Origin: Phoronis australis
Lineage: Eukaryota > Phoronida > Phoronidae
DNA: 64,000 nucleotides
Assembly (NCBI GenBank): GCA_002633005.1
Contig: NMRA01000548.1
Coordinates: forward strand, 62,001 to 126,000
Reading direction: 5' to 3'
Each line of letters opens with the position of its first letter. Positions within the stretch are counted from its first letter, which is position 1. The notes beneath the pieces are model-generated. The model did not search any database. It was given only the letters and a program-made list of their open reading frames with translations, and was not told the origin of the DNA. The translations under genes and the position numbers were made by a program. This document shows positions 13,001 to 25,195 of this stretch, one piece after another.

Positions 13001-16000
13001 TGGTGGCCANACTGCAATGGACTGTGATGGTGAGTTAAAACTGTTGCTCTGTTTTGAAATGTTTAATTTTTTAACAAAATTTCTTGGTACTAGATTTTCC
13101 TTAATTCAGCATGCTGTAACAGATTTCGAGGGTCTAAGATCTGTTTTATGATAAGTCGCTTGAGATTTAAGTCACTTGAGATTTAAGTCACTTGAGATTT
13201 AAGTCTGAGATTTTGTGTTTGAGCTCCCACTTTGCTACTAAATAATGTTTTTGCATTTTTATTCTCTTCTTTGTTAAGCAACATTTTATACAAATTATCT
13301 GTATATCTAGCTGTTAAAGATGAGTTCTTGAAGATTTTTTTTCCTTGCTGAAATGTTATCAAATTATTTTTCGAATTTAGTGGTGTGGAGTGTAACATAA
13401 AATTGCTTTCGTCACAGTGTGTTCTTGTGTAGATGAGAAATCAGTGCAGTTACTTGTAAATTGGAAGACTTTACAAACATAATTATACTATTAGTCGTCT
13501 GAGATCATTTTTAATGTCTTGTTTTAGATTGACCAAACTGATTTTTGAATTACTGCGATTGTTGTAACTATGGGATTATGGAGCTTTGTCTTGTCAGTCA
13601 CAATGACCTGTTGAGCTTACCATACGACCGGACCCTTCATCTTGCATGAGATTTTTACCTATTCGAATATCTCCAAATTCTTGTATAGGAGAATTCTGAT
13701 AAGGGATAAGAATTTTACATGGTCTGTATGTGCACAAGCCAAATCAGTCTATTTTGTAAAGAATTCATGCATTGGTGATACCACTAGGTGGAATCTCTTT
13801 TGTAACTTGCCTAATCAAAAGAAGCTGATTCAGAATTTCCTAGAGGGGGTGTTTTCTGTCACCTGATGTGATAATATAGGACCCAGACATTCAGAGCTGA
13901 TGAAATAGAAGTCTGTTTTTTTAAATGTAATCACTATGTTTATCGTGATAATGCCTTAAACCTGTTTCTGAGGACAATTCCTTTAAGTTGAGTACACTGT
14001 CTTGTAATGTGCATAATTTTTGCAGGAAAGCTTCTAGCCACAGGTAGTGACGACAGCAGTTTCATAGTGTGGGAAGTCATATCTGGTCAAATTCGACACA
14101 GACTCAACTATCACTCAGATGCCGTAAATGTCATTAAGATGAAGGTATATAATTCTGGGAATCAACAACAAATCGTAGTTTTCTGGAATTGCTGTTTCAA
14201 AAAAATGTCTTCTGCAATTCTTAGTCATTGTCTTTCCATGCTTCTTGTGCCTTGTGTTATGTGACCGTTCTTTTTTCACTGGAAGAACCTGGTTGGGGCT
14301 GGAAAATGCTTTCAGTTTGCTTTGTACAGCCTGCATAGAGTCTGTTACTCTGGATGAAAATAAATTTGTCATGAGGTTGGCCAATTGCATTTTGGGAAGC
14401 TGAACTGTACAGCAATGTGGTGGCCATTTTCTACACATGATGATAAAAAATGGATCTTCTCTGAAGTGTCAAACAACTTTCAGGGGCACAAGATAGTCAC
14501 TGGCTGTGCAGATGGTGTTATCCGTGTGATTGACCTCTATAGTGGTAAATTGATGGTCAGCTTCACTGGACATTGCAGTGTGGATCACTTGCACTTTGAT
14601 GGAGAATCCATTGTTAGTGTCAGCGCGGACAGGTGAGTTTCACTGGCCTTTTTATAGATAGCAAATTCTGTTAATGCACATGTCTGAAAAGAGATTTGTG
14701 GGATATTTTTCACCTACGCCACCTGTTGTCTGGAAATGTGTCTTATCAGCTATGTAGGAACAATTCCTCTTAATCCATTACCCATATCATGTCTTCCTCT
14801 ATCTTTAAGGTTAATTGAATTGACAGAGTTATTGTTGACGTATTGTTGGCAAAGCAGTGTAATGGTCAAGCACATAAATATAGTTACAGACACTAACAAT
14901 TACACTTAACTGAGTTGAGCCAATGCGTCAACGCTGAGTATATAGTGGCTTAGAATGTCTTAGGTGTGCTATGAAAGAAGCCCATGGCACTCATGGACAA
15001 AGTTACTTTAGTGCGTTTGTATGCTTGATAACTTTGCAAAAGTATTGTTTGGCTGACACAATTTTCATTTCCATATAATTATTTATTGCAGAGCAATTCG
15101 TTTATGGAGTCTCCAAAATAAAAAACTTATAACGACGTTGCGAGGTCACAGCGATGAAATCGAGGTACTAGGCTTTTGAAATGTATTTGCTTGGAATTTG
15201 AAGTGTTGCCATTTCTTTATTCTGACTCAACAAAGCAAAGTCCATCTTTTATTTCATCATCTTTCTGGATGTCATATCACACAGAGGGATGTTATTTCTT
15301 ATTGATTCGAAATCATTTTTATGTTCATTTATATGCAACAGCTTTATCAAAGCTCTGACTTTGTATGTAACATAACTGATAACGATGCTGTTTTTGGAGT
15401 AACTCTCAGTCTTCTCAGACAAATACTCTTGAAGGTAGTTACAGTCATAAAACATACACATTAAGATTTGTTCATACTTAATCATTGTTATTTTGTCACT
15501 TTCATGTTACCAGTGCCTGGCAGTGTATGGGACGTTAGCTGTGACAGGATCTTGGGATTGCACTCTCATGCTGTGGGACCTTGAAACTCACGACCACCGG
15601 CTGACCCTTGAAGGTCACAAAGAAGGTATGACAAACAATTCTAGTTTCTTTGACATTCTAAAAGCTCTGTGCGATGTTTTACTTGTCTGTCATGAGATGT
15701 TACAGACATAGTCTTTTGATGTCTCATGCGCACAGACTTTTTAAAAACCTCGCTCTTGCTTGTTGCACAAATGTTGCCTTGTTTATGATCTTGCGATCTA
15801 TTCTGTATTTGAAGTTTGTTTTATTTTAAACAGCTTTGACAGCTGTATGCAAATAGGCATTTCATTTAGGTATTTCTGTGCTTATTCTATAAATTATATA
15901 GAGCCAATGAACTCTGCTTTTCTGTTGAACGTTTCATTTAATTTGTTCATTGAAAGATGAGCTTGGTGAAAACTTCTTCAGTTGGCAGTTAAACAAAAAT

Positions 16001-17981
16001 CAAATTATATATTGTATTGTGTTGGGTTAAATGAAACTTGGCTTTTCAGCGCACAGACTTTAAAGTGAAATTTTAAGAGTGTTTATAAGTTAATTACATG
16101 GAGAAATGTTGTGTTTTTAGTTGTCAACTGTTGCCAACTGGATGATCGTCAGATTCTCAGTGGGAGTGCTGACAGTACATTGATCCTTTGGAGCACAGAA
16201 TCTGGAAGTATTATTACTCGTTTCTATGGACACACAGAGGAAGTGGTGCGTAGTAATAGAACTAATTAAATTATTTCTCAACTTTGAAAAATCAATTAAC
16301 AGTGGTTTTTATTAAGATCATTTTTTTACTTGATTTGATAAAATTAATGTGATATGCAAAATACATAAGGGTATTCTCAAAGTGCCACCATTTGATGTCC
16401 TCTGTATCATAGCCACCTGAGAAAGAGTTGAACCAGAAGATCTCTGACAATTTTCTGTCTTATGTGTAAATAATCAAGGTATTAAGTATTCCTCCCAACA
16501 GTTGTTTTAATAGTGTTCTGTCACTATTCATAAAGTCACATTTTGTGAGGCGTATCTCTCTTAGCAAAATCATGCAAGTCTTCGCGATATAGGGTCATAC
16601 ATTACAAGTCAAGTATGTGATCTCACAAGCTTTCACGTGAAAGTTCTTGCATCACACAAAGGACCTCTGATGTGTTTTGACTTACATTTTATGCTTTTTC
16701 CATACAGGAAATTTAATGTCCTGTTTTACTTTCAGTACTGCTGTGCATACAACAAAGAGGTGCTGCTGTCGGGGTCCTCAGACAGCACTGTCAGAGTGTG
16801 GGGATATGATGGTACTGGCTTAACATTTAAAGAAAATTATTGATACAATCTTGTTAATGTAGTAATTCACAATGCTGGACTTAAGTTTGTTAACATTTTT
16901 TTGCAAAATGATAGCTTGTGGATATAAGCTTTTTGGTCTTTAAATTTGCACAGAGAGGAACTGCAATTAAGTTATAAGTAGGTTAGCAAATGTGGCGTGC
17001 TTTCTTGTGATGGTTATTGAATTGTACTGCACAAAAAATGATGTTTCTATTGTGGCAATAATAAGTACTATATTTTTGTCTCCTTTTTCTCAATGAAATT
17101 TGATAATGTCTAAAATAACTAATTGTTTCTCGTTAAATGTTCATTCGAGTTTATTAGTCTTGCGTACTAACGTCTGGTATGATTGAAATTTTTTTTAGGC
17201 CAATGCAAGTTTGTATTACATGAACACATTGGAGTAGTGAGATGTCTTCATTTGGATCTGATATCTTCTGGGAGATTTGTCACCGGAGGGGACCAGAAAA
17301 AAGTTGTTGTCTGGGATTACAAGGTGATTATTTTATAGGCATAGTTGCGCAAAACCAAGATATTACTTCTAATCTGAGATGAAATAATTTGAGGTCATTT
17401 TTTGTAACGCTAAGTGGTTTAAGTGAAAAGATATTTTAGTTCCTGAAACTGGTCATCGCAGTACTTTGCAATGTTATTGGTTGAAATATTTTAAGTTGCT
17501 GAAAAGTGTAGGTAAAGCTTGCATAAGCATAAGACAAAGTTTTACTGAAGTCGAGCAAAGTTCTGCAATATAGTTGCCCTTCAGATAAGTCATATTTTAC
17601 CGTACTTGGATGACACCTTTCAGTCCAATGGGATCCAAACTAATATGTAAAACAAAGTTCTCTGGTATAGTTGCTCTTCAGATAAATCATATTTTCCCGT
17701 ACTTGGATGATATCTCTCGGTCCAATTGGATCCAAATTATGTTACGTTTTACTATAATACAAGATTAAACTTGGCTGTGTAAACTACACATGTTTCTCTG
17801 TGTTCAAGTTTTGCCTGATTGACTTCTAAGATTCTGTTATCTTTTTCTTTAGGAGGGCAAGTGTCTCAATGTTGTTCATCGCCACCCTACGAGGCTGCAC
17901 CTGATGTGGGTTAATGAGTCCAAATTGATTACAGCATCACCTGAGAAAGCAGGAACAGTTACTGTCATTAGCTATTGGTAG
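10039..17981 (+). CDS. F-box / WD40-repeat protein (SCF ubiquitin-ligase substrate receptor)
   Basis: Spliced product of 406 residues. Exons: 10039-10252 (ATG 10093; in-frame TAA at 10042 upstream), 11965-12117, 12609-12727 (second copy 14026-14144), 14484-14632, 15092-15164, 15514-15625, 16121-16245, 16736-16811, 17199-17323, 17853-17981. All junctions keep frame if exon 3 is counted once. The N-terminus is an F-box (YLPKELSDEIFTYLPAKTLG, CCQKWRERSQQDLFW), followed by a linker PKWKSVYVR and about seven WD blades, e.g. LLATGSDDSSFIVWEV, VTGSWDCTLMLWDLETHD, LLSGSSDSTVRVWGYDG. The order F-box, short WK..Y.R linker, propeller resembles the FBXW7/Sel-10 class, which presents phosphorylated substrates to Skp1-Cul1 ligases. 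The linker and blades are too divergent for a confident orthologue name. Exon 3 is 119 nt, so using both copies would break the frame; the second copy is treated as an assembly duplicate. Confidence 0.92.
10848..10984. mobile_element. MITE-like DNA transposon remnant with 5-bp target duplication
   Basis: 137 bp in the first intron of the F-box gene. The ends are imperfect terminal inverted repeats: CAGGGGTGGATCCAGG on the left against the complement of CCTTGGATCTGCCTTTG on the right. G-runs (AGAGGGGGGGG, AAGGGGGGGTCC) lie just inside. The element is flanked by TAAGC at 10843-10847 and 10985-10989, which looks like a target-site duplication. No coding capacity. Confidence 0.75.
11274..11455. 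mobile_element. Palindromic MITE, family B, full copy
   Basis: 182-bp imperfect palindrome. CAAGGATGGATTTAAAT on the left mirrors ATTTAAATCCATCATTG on the right. The centre is a perfect stem GCCACCTTGCTAGAC / GTCTAGCAAGGTGGC with a 7-base loop (11361-11367). A partial copy of the left arm lies at 27520-27580. It sits in the first intron of the F-box gene. Confidence 0.8.
12102..14428. repeat. Direct duplication across a single-N contig join (probable allelic copies)
   Basis: Sequence 12102-13009 (ending GGTGGCCA before the N at 13010) is repeated almost identically as 13011-14428. Both copies begin with ACTGCAATGGACTGTGATGG, contain the same WD exon and 3' intron, and end GGTGGCCA. The second copy carries about 505 extra bases (about 13128-13632) and a scattering of substitutions. 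The N marks the join, so this is best read as two haplotypes placed end to end by the assembler. Confidence 0.88.
13128..13632. other. About 505-bp insertion/deletion between the two contig copies
   Basis: Present in the right copy only, between ...AACAGATTTCGA and CCCTTCATCTTGC, which are contiguous in the left copy at about 12213. It contains a three-fold tandem repeat with a 16-base unit (CTTGAGATTTAAGTCA, about 13157-13204). No clear target duplication or terminal repeats, so insertion versus deletion cannot be decided. Confidence 0.65.
17558..17740 (+). repeat. Tandem duplication, two copies, period 97
   Basis: AAGTTCTGCAATATAGTTGC at 17558 and AAGTTCTCTGGTATAGTTGC at 17655 each begin a block ending GGATCCAAA. 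The copies differ at scattered positions. They lie in the last intron of the F-box gene. Confidence 0.85.
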
Positions 17982-18702
17982 CCATGCTTAACATGACACA
18001 TCATGAGAATTCACACATGAGGTCACTAGATGGCAGTGTGAACACCAAGCAGTCAGAACACCAAGTCACTGAGAATGTTATATTGACTTAAAACATTAAG
18101 TGATAAAAAACAAGAGCACTTTCAGAGACCAGAATCTTTTAGAGTACAGTGTGTGCTTGCAGAAAGTATGGTAAAATTTTCCAATAATTGCTCAAAATGC
18201 TGCTTTCCACCTATTTTTCATCAACTTACTATTTTGTCACCACTTGTTGTTTTCTGACACCTGTACAAGTACAAAGTATGTAAGGAGGACTTTGAAACAT
18301 TTAATTATATTGTCAAATTTGATATCTATTGCCATACTTTGTGATACATGTATTTTGAAGATTTTTATCATGTTCATGAGTGTGTGGCATAAGGAGTTTT
18401 CAAGTTCGTAAACAGTCGTCCTGATTGAATGCGTTATCAATGTCAGTAGTTAGACAGTTTCATTGATGGAGGACTTGCGGTCCTCCTATGTTTGTCCGTA
18501 GCTGCACCCCTGTGGTTGAGATCATAGATCTGTGCTCGAGGTATATTCAAGTATCAAGTCCATACACCTATATCCTAAACAAGGCTTTTTGAGTCGTAAA
18601 ATTGTAATTCGCACACAGATGTGTGATCCCGGGCTCCATTTAAAGAAGCAGTCAGCTATTCTTAGTACATGGGGATCTCAGTTTTTTATGTTTTTTACCG
18701 GA

Positions 18703-18822
18703 GGAGGTAATGTGGCCTTGTGGCATAAGTGTCTGCTTCTCTTTCAAAAGGCATGGGTACGAGTCCACTGGGGCACACTCGGTGCTAACCCTTGAGTCAG
18801 CTCTCTAGCTCCTCAGCTCTGT
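18703..18822 (+). mobile_element. tRNA-derived SINE, copy 1
   Basis: Contains an A-box-like TGGCCTTGTGGCATAAGTG and a B-box-like GGGTACGAGTCC, followed by a body ACTGGGGCACACTCGGTGCT...GAGTCAGCTC...AGCTCCTCAGCT. The same order appears inverted at 39194-39308. It lies in the presumed 3' UTR or downstream flank of the F-box gene. Confidence 0.85.
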
Positions 18823-18836
18823 TTTAACTGTACATT

Positions 18837-18842
18837 AATAAA
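18837..18842 (+). terminator. Candidate poly(A) signal AATAAA for the F-box/WD40 gene
   Basis: AATAAA about 860 bases past the stop codon and directly downstream of the SINE. No earlier AATAAA was noticed in the 3' flank. Use is inferred. Confidence 0.4.
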
Positions 18843-18849
18843 GCATAAC

Positions 18850-21800
18850 AATGGTTCCAGGTGATCATTGTATTGTGCCCATGTGAGCAGCCTGCACATG
18901 ATTGGTTCAACATGTACCAGAACGCCTACAGTTGTTTTTTATCAATTTTATGCAAAATTAGCACATTAATGAAGTCAACCTGTTAATTCAGGCTTTAATT
19001 TGGAAAAAAATCTGGTTCTTGACTGTGAATCTTCCAGTTAAAGTGAGCAATGGTCTTGCTTCAGTCCACATTGTGTGCTGTATCCCGAGGTAGTATTGCT
19101 AAAAACAAGATAAAAGACTCCTCTCCAAAACATGAATCAAAACCATTGTTTTCAATGTTAAATGATACACATCAAGATTTATTATTTTGAAACAGATAAG
19201 GTGAGTTTCATTTGAAACGTTTTTAAAGTTTGCTCATTGATCTTGGTCATTCAGCTGTTTCACACATGGGCATTTGTGGCTGAGTCTGGATTTAGGCGAA
19301 GCTTCAGATGGAGGCTTATGAGCTTAAAGATGAACGTATACAATAAGGAGGAACAGCTCTTGACGTAGGGTCAGTTAAGTTGTAGTTAAAAACACAGAAT
19401 TTCCTGTTTTATGAATATTTTTGTCATTATACAAAGGTTGATTGTTACACAGTGTAGTAGTAAAATGAATTCCTTGTTGGATCTTTTATCAACTGTGAAA
19501 CATTTTGTGGGTAACTTATTAAATATAGGCCTACTATGTGTTTCTTTGATAAAGATGAGATTAAATATTTATGCTCACAGTCGACAATTCTTGAACACTT
19601 TACCTCTAGTGTATTTAGTGTACAATTATGATGAGTTTAATTTATCACTATGCCTCACCAATACTTTACAATTTTCATACACCCTCATATCGAGTGTTGG
19701 AACACATTGCCGTCATCTCGGTCTGTATCAGCTTGTTGTCCTCAACCGCTTCTAATGGTATGCCTGTATTCGTGGTAAGGGATGATGACGACTTTTGGAC
19801 GGATTATGCTGTGCCATCTGGTGGCAATTAATTTTGTGCGTGGGAATTTATATCTGCCAAGTCTGCAGTCCCCATTGGTTTTTTTCAATCGTATAATTAA
19901 GGAAATGAATTCTCAAGCTTTATGTTTTGATTCCGACACGATCCGAAAAACAGATTGCCATTGTACATTAAACCCGTATTTTTGACACCTCTCATGTATG
20001 AGTGATTCGGGGCAAATCATTCGTAATTCCACAAGGTTCTTTTTGTGAAGAAAGGTTGAGTTCAGTTGATGCATGAATCTGGCGGAGGAATTCAGCTTGT
20101 GTGATTACGTGCTCCGCTTATAATTCATGACGATATCTCGCGAAGTCTTGCGTGATCTTGTGTTTTTGCGAGGTTCTCGCGTCTACGGATACACGCCAGT
20201 TTTTCCTAGCACTCATGATTTTTAGGCGTTGCTCAGCACAGATATTCTGTTGACTTGGCAAATGTTATGATTTGCATTTTAACATCATTAGCAGAGCGCT
20301 TAGCTAATTTTGTATCATATTGCCCAAGCAAGATTGCTCAAATGCAATGACAGTGCACATGATTTGAGAGCTTTTATGGCTGTAGCATTATCATGTGTGC
20401 ATTTCGACTGAGACAAACGGCACCATGGGTTAATGTGGGACTCCACTTTAATCAGAGTACAGTAGAAAAATGCAGCTGCCAAAGTTCGAGCTGTACAAAT
20501 CAGGCCACAGCAAGACATGAGCAAAACCTCATGGTCAAAGTTCCCAGCGTTCCGTATGAATTAAAATGCTACCAAATCCTGTTTTGGTCCATTAACAGAT
20601 CTTATAAACGACTTAATCCAATTCCCTGAAACGAAATAATGGTCTATAATCCCCCTCGACAAGCCTAAAAAGTTTGGAGGAAAATTTGTAAACTCGTTTC
20701 GAACTTTGTTAAACGGGCAAGCCTGACTTACATTTTTAGCGAATTAAGACTGTGGGGAAAAACACCTACCAACTGAAAACCATAATATCCAATCTGTGAC
20801 GTGGGGAACATGAGTTTTTAGTTGATTCCTGTTTTTAGCTAAACTGGCAAGCGTGACCTACGCATTTAGCGAATTACAGTGCAACTGTGGGGAAAACTCG
20901 CCAAAAACCATAATATCCAATCTGTTGGATAGTACGAGTTTTTAGTTGATTCCTGTTTTATCTTTCTATATTCACGCCAATGATGCATTAGCAAGTGACA
21001 AAACGAAGATTGGTTGAAATAATCACAACTGAGGGTTTAGTATCCTTTTAAGACACTCAAGAGAAGGGCGAACGGAAATTTCCGAAAACTGGCCTACCCT
21101 AAAGTACGCCCATGGGCGTGTTTTCGGGAAAAAATCCAAAAGTACGCCTATTAGGGTATTTTACTTTCTTTAATTGCTTGCATGTTTTGAAAAGATTATG
21201 CATTGTTCTGATCCGTATGTAACCTGTTCTGGTGTAAAATTGTGTTTGGATTGACTTGACACTGTATTTTGGGATCGCGATTTCGAACGACTATCTTTCA
21301 ACGAAATATTGTGTGACTTTGTTGATAACTAGCCTTATTAGCACAGTTTGGAGGCAGTTTTAGTGACAGTTCCCGAAAACACGGATCACTTTTCCGAAAA
21401 TACGCTTGGACATATTTTTGGTTTCACGGCATTTGTCGTTATCATTGTCGTTTTCCGAATATTCAACCATGGCCTATTTTTTTTGAAAATTCCCAGTGTG
21501 ACCACTGCTTCAGTTGTAATGCGTCATATGGCGATATCTTACGAAGTTTTGCGTCATCTTTCGTTTTTGCGAGATTCGTGCGTTTAATGAACGCAGACCT
21601 ATTTTCATGTTTCAATTTTTACTTAGCGACGTACAGTGACATTGCCGAAACTTGTGTACATGTTCCACAACACCACGCTTGCGAGTACGGAAAATTGGCC
21701 ATGAAAACCCAAGTCAATATATGATCGCCCCTCTAAACTTCAGTCTCCAGGTTGCAGGATTCCAAAGTTAGCATTAGTGGGACAACTGAAATCATCGCCT

Positions 21801-22960
21801 TGTTGCATAACCTAGCTCAGGTAGGATGAACACATTACGTTACACTTGCGTTGAAATACGTTCACTTAAAGAAACTCCATGCATAAAAATTATTCTACTT
21901 TGTCAAATTCCTTCCCCTCTGCCCCCTTGCTACTTTCCCTTGCAAAAGTTCCCACAAAGAATCCAATGAACTGAGTGAATTTTTAAGAAACATTTTACCG
22001 AATGCTACCCACACCATGAATTTCACCGGAAAAAGTGTCACAGGTGAAACGCTGCCAGAGGAGATGAAGAAGTGTGTGGTAATTCATATAGCCAATGCAA
22101 AATTTTTGAAAACTTGCTTGAAAATACTTCCGAACGTGGCCACAGTATCTGCACTGAGTTGGATTGAAAAAATAATTAGATGTTGTATTGTTTACAATGA
22201 TACAATCAGCGTTAAGTATTGAGACCGACTGAAGAGTGAAGTGAAGGGTGTTAGTACAGCCAAGACATTTTTGATTTGGAATGAGTTGTTGACTTGTTTC
22301 AATCACTCAACTAATGAATCAATCATTTATTGTACATAATCAGCACAGGCACGCACTTTTTTACGAACAAAGGCACCACTGTTCTCAATACCAATGGCAC
22401 TGCTTGCCAAGACCTATTGTGATTGTCACTCACTGGTACTGTGCCTTACAAATGACACTCGTAAAATCGTTCGGTGCACTGATTAGTAACGCACATTTCA
22501 TGCGCAGCCAGCGGGTACATATATCACATATTATCCACTTGTGTGGCCCATTTCGTCCTACACACCCAACCATGTCACAGATAAAGTTGGCCTCCTTTTG
22601 TGATGTGGTGTTCCGGTTATCAAAGTTTTTTTAATAAAGTTACGCATATTCTTCACATGCTCTTGCTTGATCAAGTGCAGTGGCACTGGATTTAAAATGG
22701 CGTATGCATTCTGAAAATAGAAATCATAGTTCACCTTTTTAAAACATTCGCTCCTTAATTAACTTTCTAAATGCAGAACAGTTAAACCAAAGGGGAAAAC
22801 ATTGAAATCAAAGAAAACAATAAAATTCAGTCCACATTTGCAATGGAAGGTTTATTTTTCCACAACCTTTTTGTTCTTGTGATGTCTAAACCTATATGCC
22901 ACATGACCATGAGTATAAGGGAAGTGATAAAAACTGCCCATGTCCCAGACTCATTCAACA
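18850..22960. other. Intergenic region with relic repeats
   Basis: No convincing exon was found. A tandem duplication lies at 20695-20957 (listed separately). Two stretches share a CGATATCT..CGAAGT.TTGCGT.ATCTT..GTTTTTGCGAG pattern (20130-20185 and 21530-21580), so the region is built partly of old duplicated sequence. The open frames up to about 110 codons between 19411 and 22634 show no family motif. Confidence 0.5.
20695..20957 (+). repeat. Tandem duplication, two copies of about 130 bp
   Basis: Both copies run through AAAC.GGCAAGC.TGAC, TTTAGCGAATTA, CTGTGGGGAAAA, CCATAATATCCAATCTGT and GAGTTTTTAGTTGATTCCTG. The boundary is near 20833. Confidence 0.8.
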
Positions 22961-23701
22961 CTAAAACTTACGAGTAGAAATATTGGTTCACAGCTGTGGC
23001 CATCGCTCTGTTGACCAGATTTGGTGTGAACCGCGGTCCACACCTCATGTTTTGTTGTAGTGTTTTTTCTCTGATGAATCTCCTGAAAAAACACGTTACA
23101 CGATTTTCATGCATATCCTTAATGTTCACAGAGTATGTTTTTGGAGTAAAATATGTTCCAGAGATCTGTTTAAAAGATGCAGTACACATTGACCATAGAT
23201 GTCAGATATAGTGTCGTTAGGTACTTCCACCAGCATTGGAAAGTTGTGACAAGGATTACATCTATTATGACCTTGCAGAAAACAACGTTTTGCATGGCTG
23301 TGTATCGCATCATGTACGTTTCTTTAAATCTGGGACAAGTTTCCAATACATGCACCACATGGAAGAATTGTTGGAAATTTGAGTTTGAATGCGGACTCTG
23401 ATCACCTACAACGGTATAGGTCAATTTGGGCATTGTCAGCGAATCATATTCCCCAACTCTTACTATGTCACACAACCAAATCCCCATTAGCTTGACTATA
23501 CTGGTAGACATGAATTACCTAAAATATTCACATGACGTCTATTGAATTTTTGTCTTTATGAAAAAGAAGTCCATTCCATCATTAAAATCACTTGTCACTT
23601 TTGTAGTGTGCTAAACAGGTGAAGAATATTTTGTGGACAATTATGCAAACACAGTGATAGAGGACATACTAATTCTTCCACACGTGTAGCAAAAGTGTTT
23701 A

Positions 23702-23977
23702 TGGCTGTTCACATACTTCCACGATGATGTCAACTCTGTGGTGATGGCCAAGAGAGTCTAGTACTGTTACCGTCTTCTGCTGTACGTCGGCAACTAGAAT
23801 TACCCAATGGCTTTGATTCAGGTTGATTGGCATGAAAACCCACCTGTAATCCGAAAAGTTTACCTGCAGTGAAGTTGTTACATAAAGTACATTATTTTTA
23901 TCAGTTTGTATTTCCATGGGCAAGACTGAATCTGCGGCTGCTTGACAAGATGGCTTGCCATAGTTCATATTCATCAT
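23702..23977 (-). pseudogene. Ulp1/C48-like cysteine protease fragment, probably transposon-derived
   Basis: A 92-codon minus-strand frame contains YRWVFMPINLNQSHWVILVA and VQQKTVTVLDSLG. This matches the Ulp1/SENP (peptidase C48) core, where the His of the HW pair and the Asp of the DS pair are two members of the catalytic triad. The Gln and Cys segments that should follow were not found downstream on this strand, so the domain is incomplete or continues in an unrecognised exon. C48 domains are common in animal DNA transposons, and no host-gene context is visible. Function as an active protease is unlikely from this fragment alone. Confidence 0.5.
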
Positions 23978-24338
23978 TGTGTCTTTTTTGTGTCAATCTC
24001 ACTTGTACGGTAGTGCACTGACACTTCCTCACATAAGTCATGCATTATAAGTTCAAATCTCCAATGTCTTCAATTTGGGACAGTCTCTAGAATTTGGGAC
24101 ATGGAGATTCCCAAAGAAATAGAATTTTACGGAATTTGAGATATTTCTGCGCCTCACCATGATAATTTGGACAACGTGTTTTCAAGCTACAGAGTAGGTA
24201 ATTTAGCCATCTTTCAGGAAATTCTTGAATTTTGGATGGCCAACGTTGTTTCTTTCCACAATTTTAAACATGTTCTGACCTTAAGCTGTATAACTAATTT
24301 TTCACTTTCCCACATTGGAGAAATCTCATTGTAATTAC

Positions 24339-24460
24339 CTTTTTAAATTGCCGCATGTTTTGAAGTCGCCTGACTTCCACTTTTCAACTTCAAAGTTGAC
24401 ATCACATGCCATCAGCACCCGAAGGAAGGGATCAATAATCGAAACAATAGTATCACAATG
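24339..24460 (-). CDS. Possible short exon upstream of the C48-like fragment
   Basis: Minus-strand open stretch reading IIDPFLRVLMACDVNFEVEK then WKSGDFKTCGNLK, ending in a good donor (AAAAG|GTAATT). It is coherent and precedes the C48-like frame on the same strand, so it may belong to the same element. The 5' border is unclear and next to an assembly gap. No family recognised. Confidence 0.3.
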
Positions 24461-24516
24461 CTCGATCAGTCAAAAATGAACATTGTCTTATTTTCCTTGA
24501 ACAGTTTTTGAGTGTC

Positions 24517-25195
24517 NNNNNNNNNNNNNNNNNNNNNNNNNNNNNNNNNNNNNNNNNNNNNNNNNNNNNNNNNNNNNNNNNNNNNNNNNNNNNNNNNNNN
24601 NNNNNNNNNNNNNNNNNNNNNNNNNNNNNNNNNNNNNNNNNNNNNNNNNNNNNNNNNNNNNNNNNNNNNNNNNNNNNNNNNNNNNNNNNNNNNNNNNNNN
24701 NNNNNNNNNNNNNNNNNNNNNNNNNNNNNNNNNNNNNNNNNNNNNNNNNNNNNNNNNNNNNNNNNNNNNNNNNNNNNNNNNNNNNNNNNNNNNNNNNNNN
24801 NNNNNNNNNNNNNNNNNNNNNNNNNNNNNNNNNNNNNNNNNNNNNNNNNNNNNNNNNNNNNNNNNNNNNNNNNNNNNNNNNNNNNNNNNNNNNNNNNNNN
24901 NNNNNNNNNNNNNNNNNNNNNNNNNNNNNNNNNNNNNNNNNNNNNNNNNNNNNNNNNNNNNNNNNNNNNNNNNNNNNNNNNNNNNNNNNNNNNNNNNNNN
25001 NNNNNNNNNNNNNNNNNNNNNNNNNNNNNNNNNNNNNNNNNNNNNNNNNNNNNNNNNNNNNNNNNNNNNNNNNNNNNNNNNNNNNNNNNNNNNNNNNNNN
25101 NNNNNNNNNNNNNNNNNNNNNNNNNNNNNNNNNNNNNNNNNNNNNNNNNNNNNNNNNNNNNNNNNNNNNNNNNNNNNNNNNNNNNNNNNNNNNNN
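24517..25195. other. Assembly gap (679 N)
   Basis: Run of N. Open frames reading through it are meaningless. The right side begins with TGAAGTAAATTTTCTTC. Confidence 0.99.

Noticed and set aside
14026-14144. A second copy of the WD exon as a real extra WD repeat
   Set aside because: It is identical to 12609-12727 including flanking introns, the intervening N marks a contig join, and two 119-nt copies would break the reading frame.
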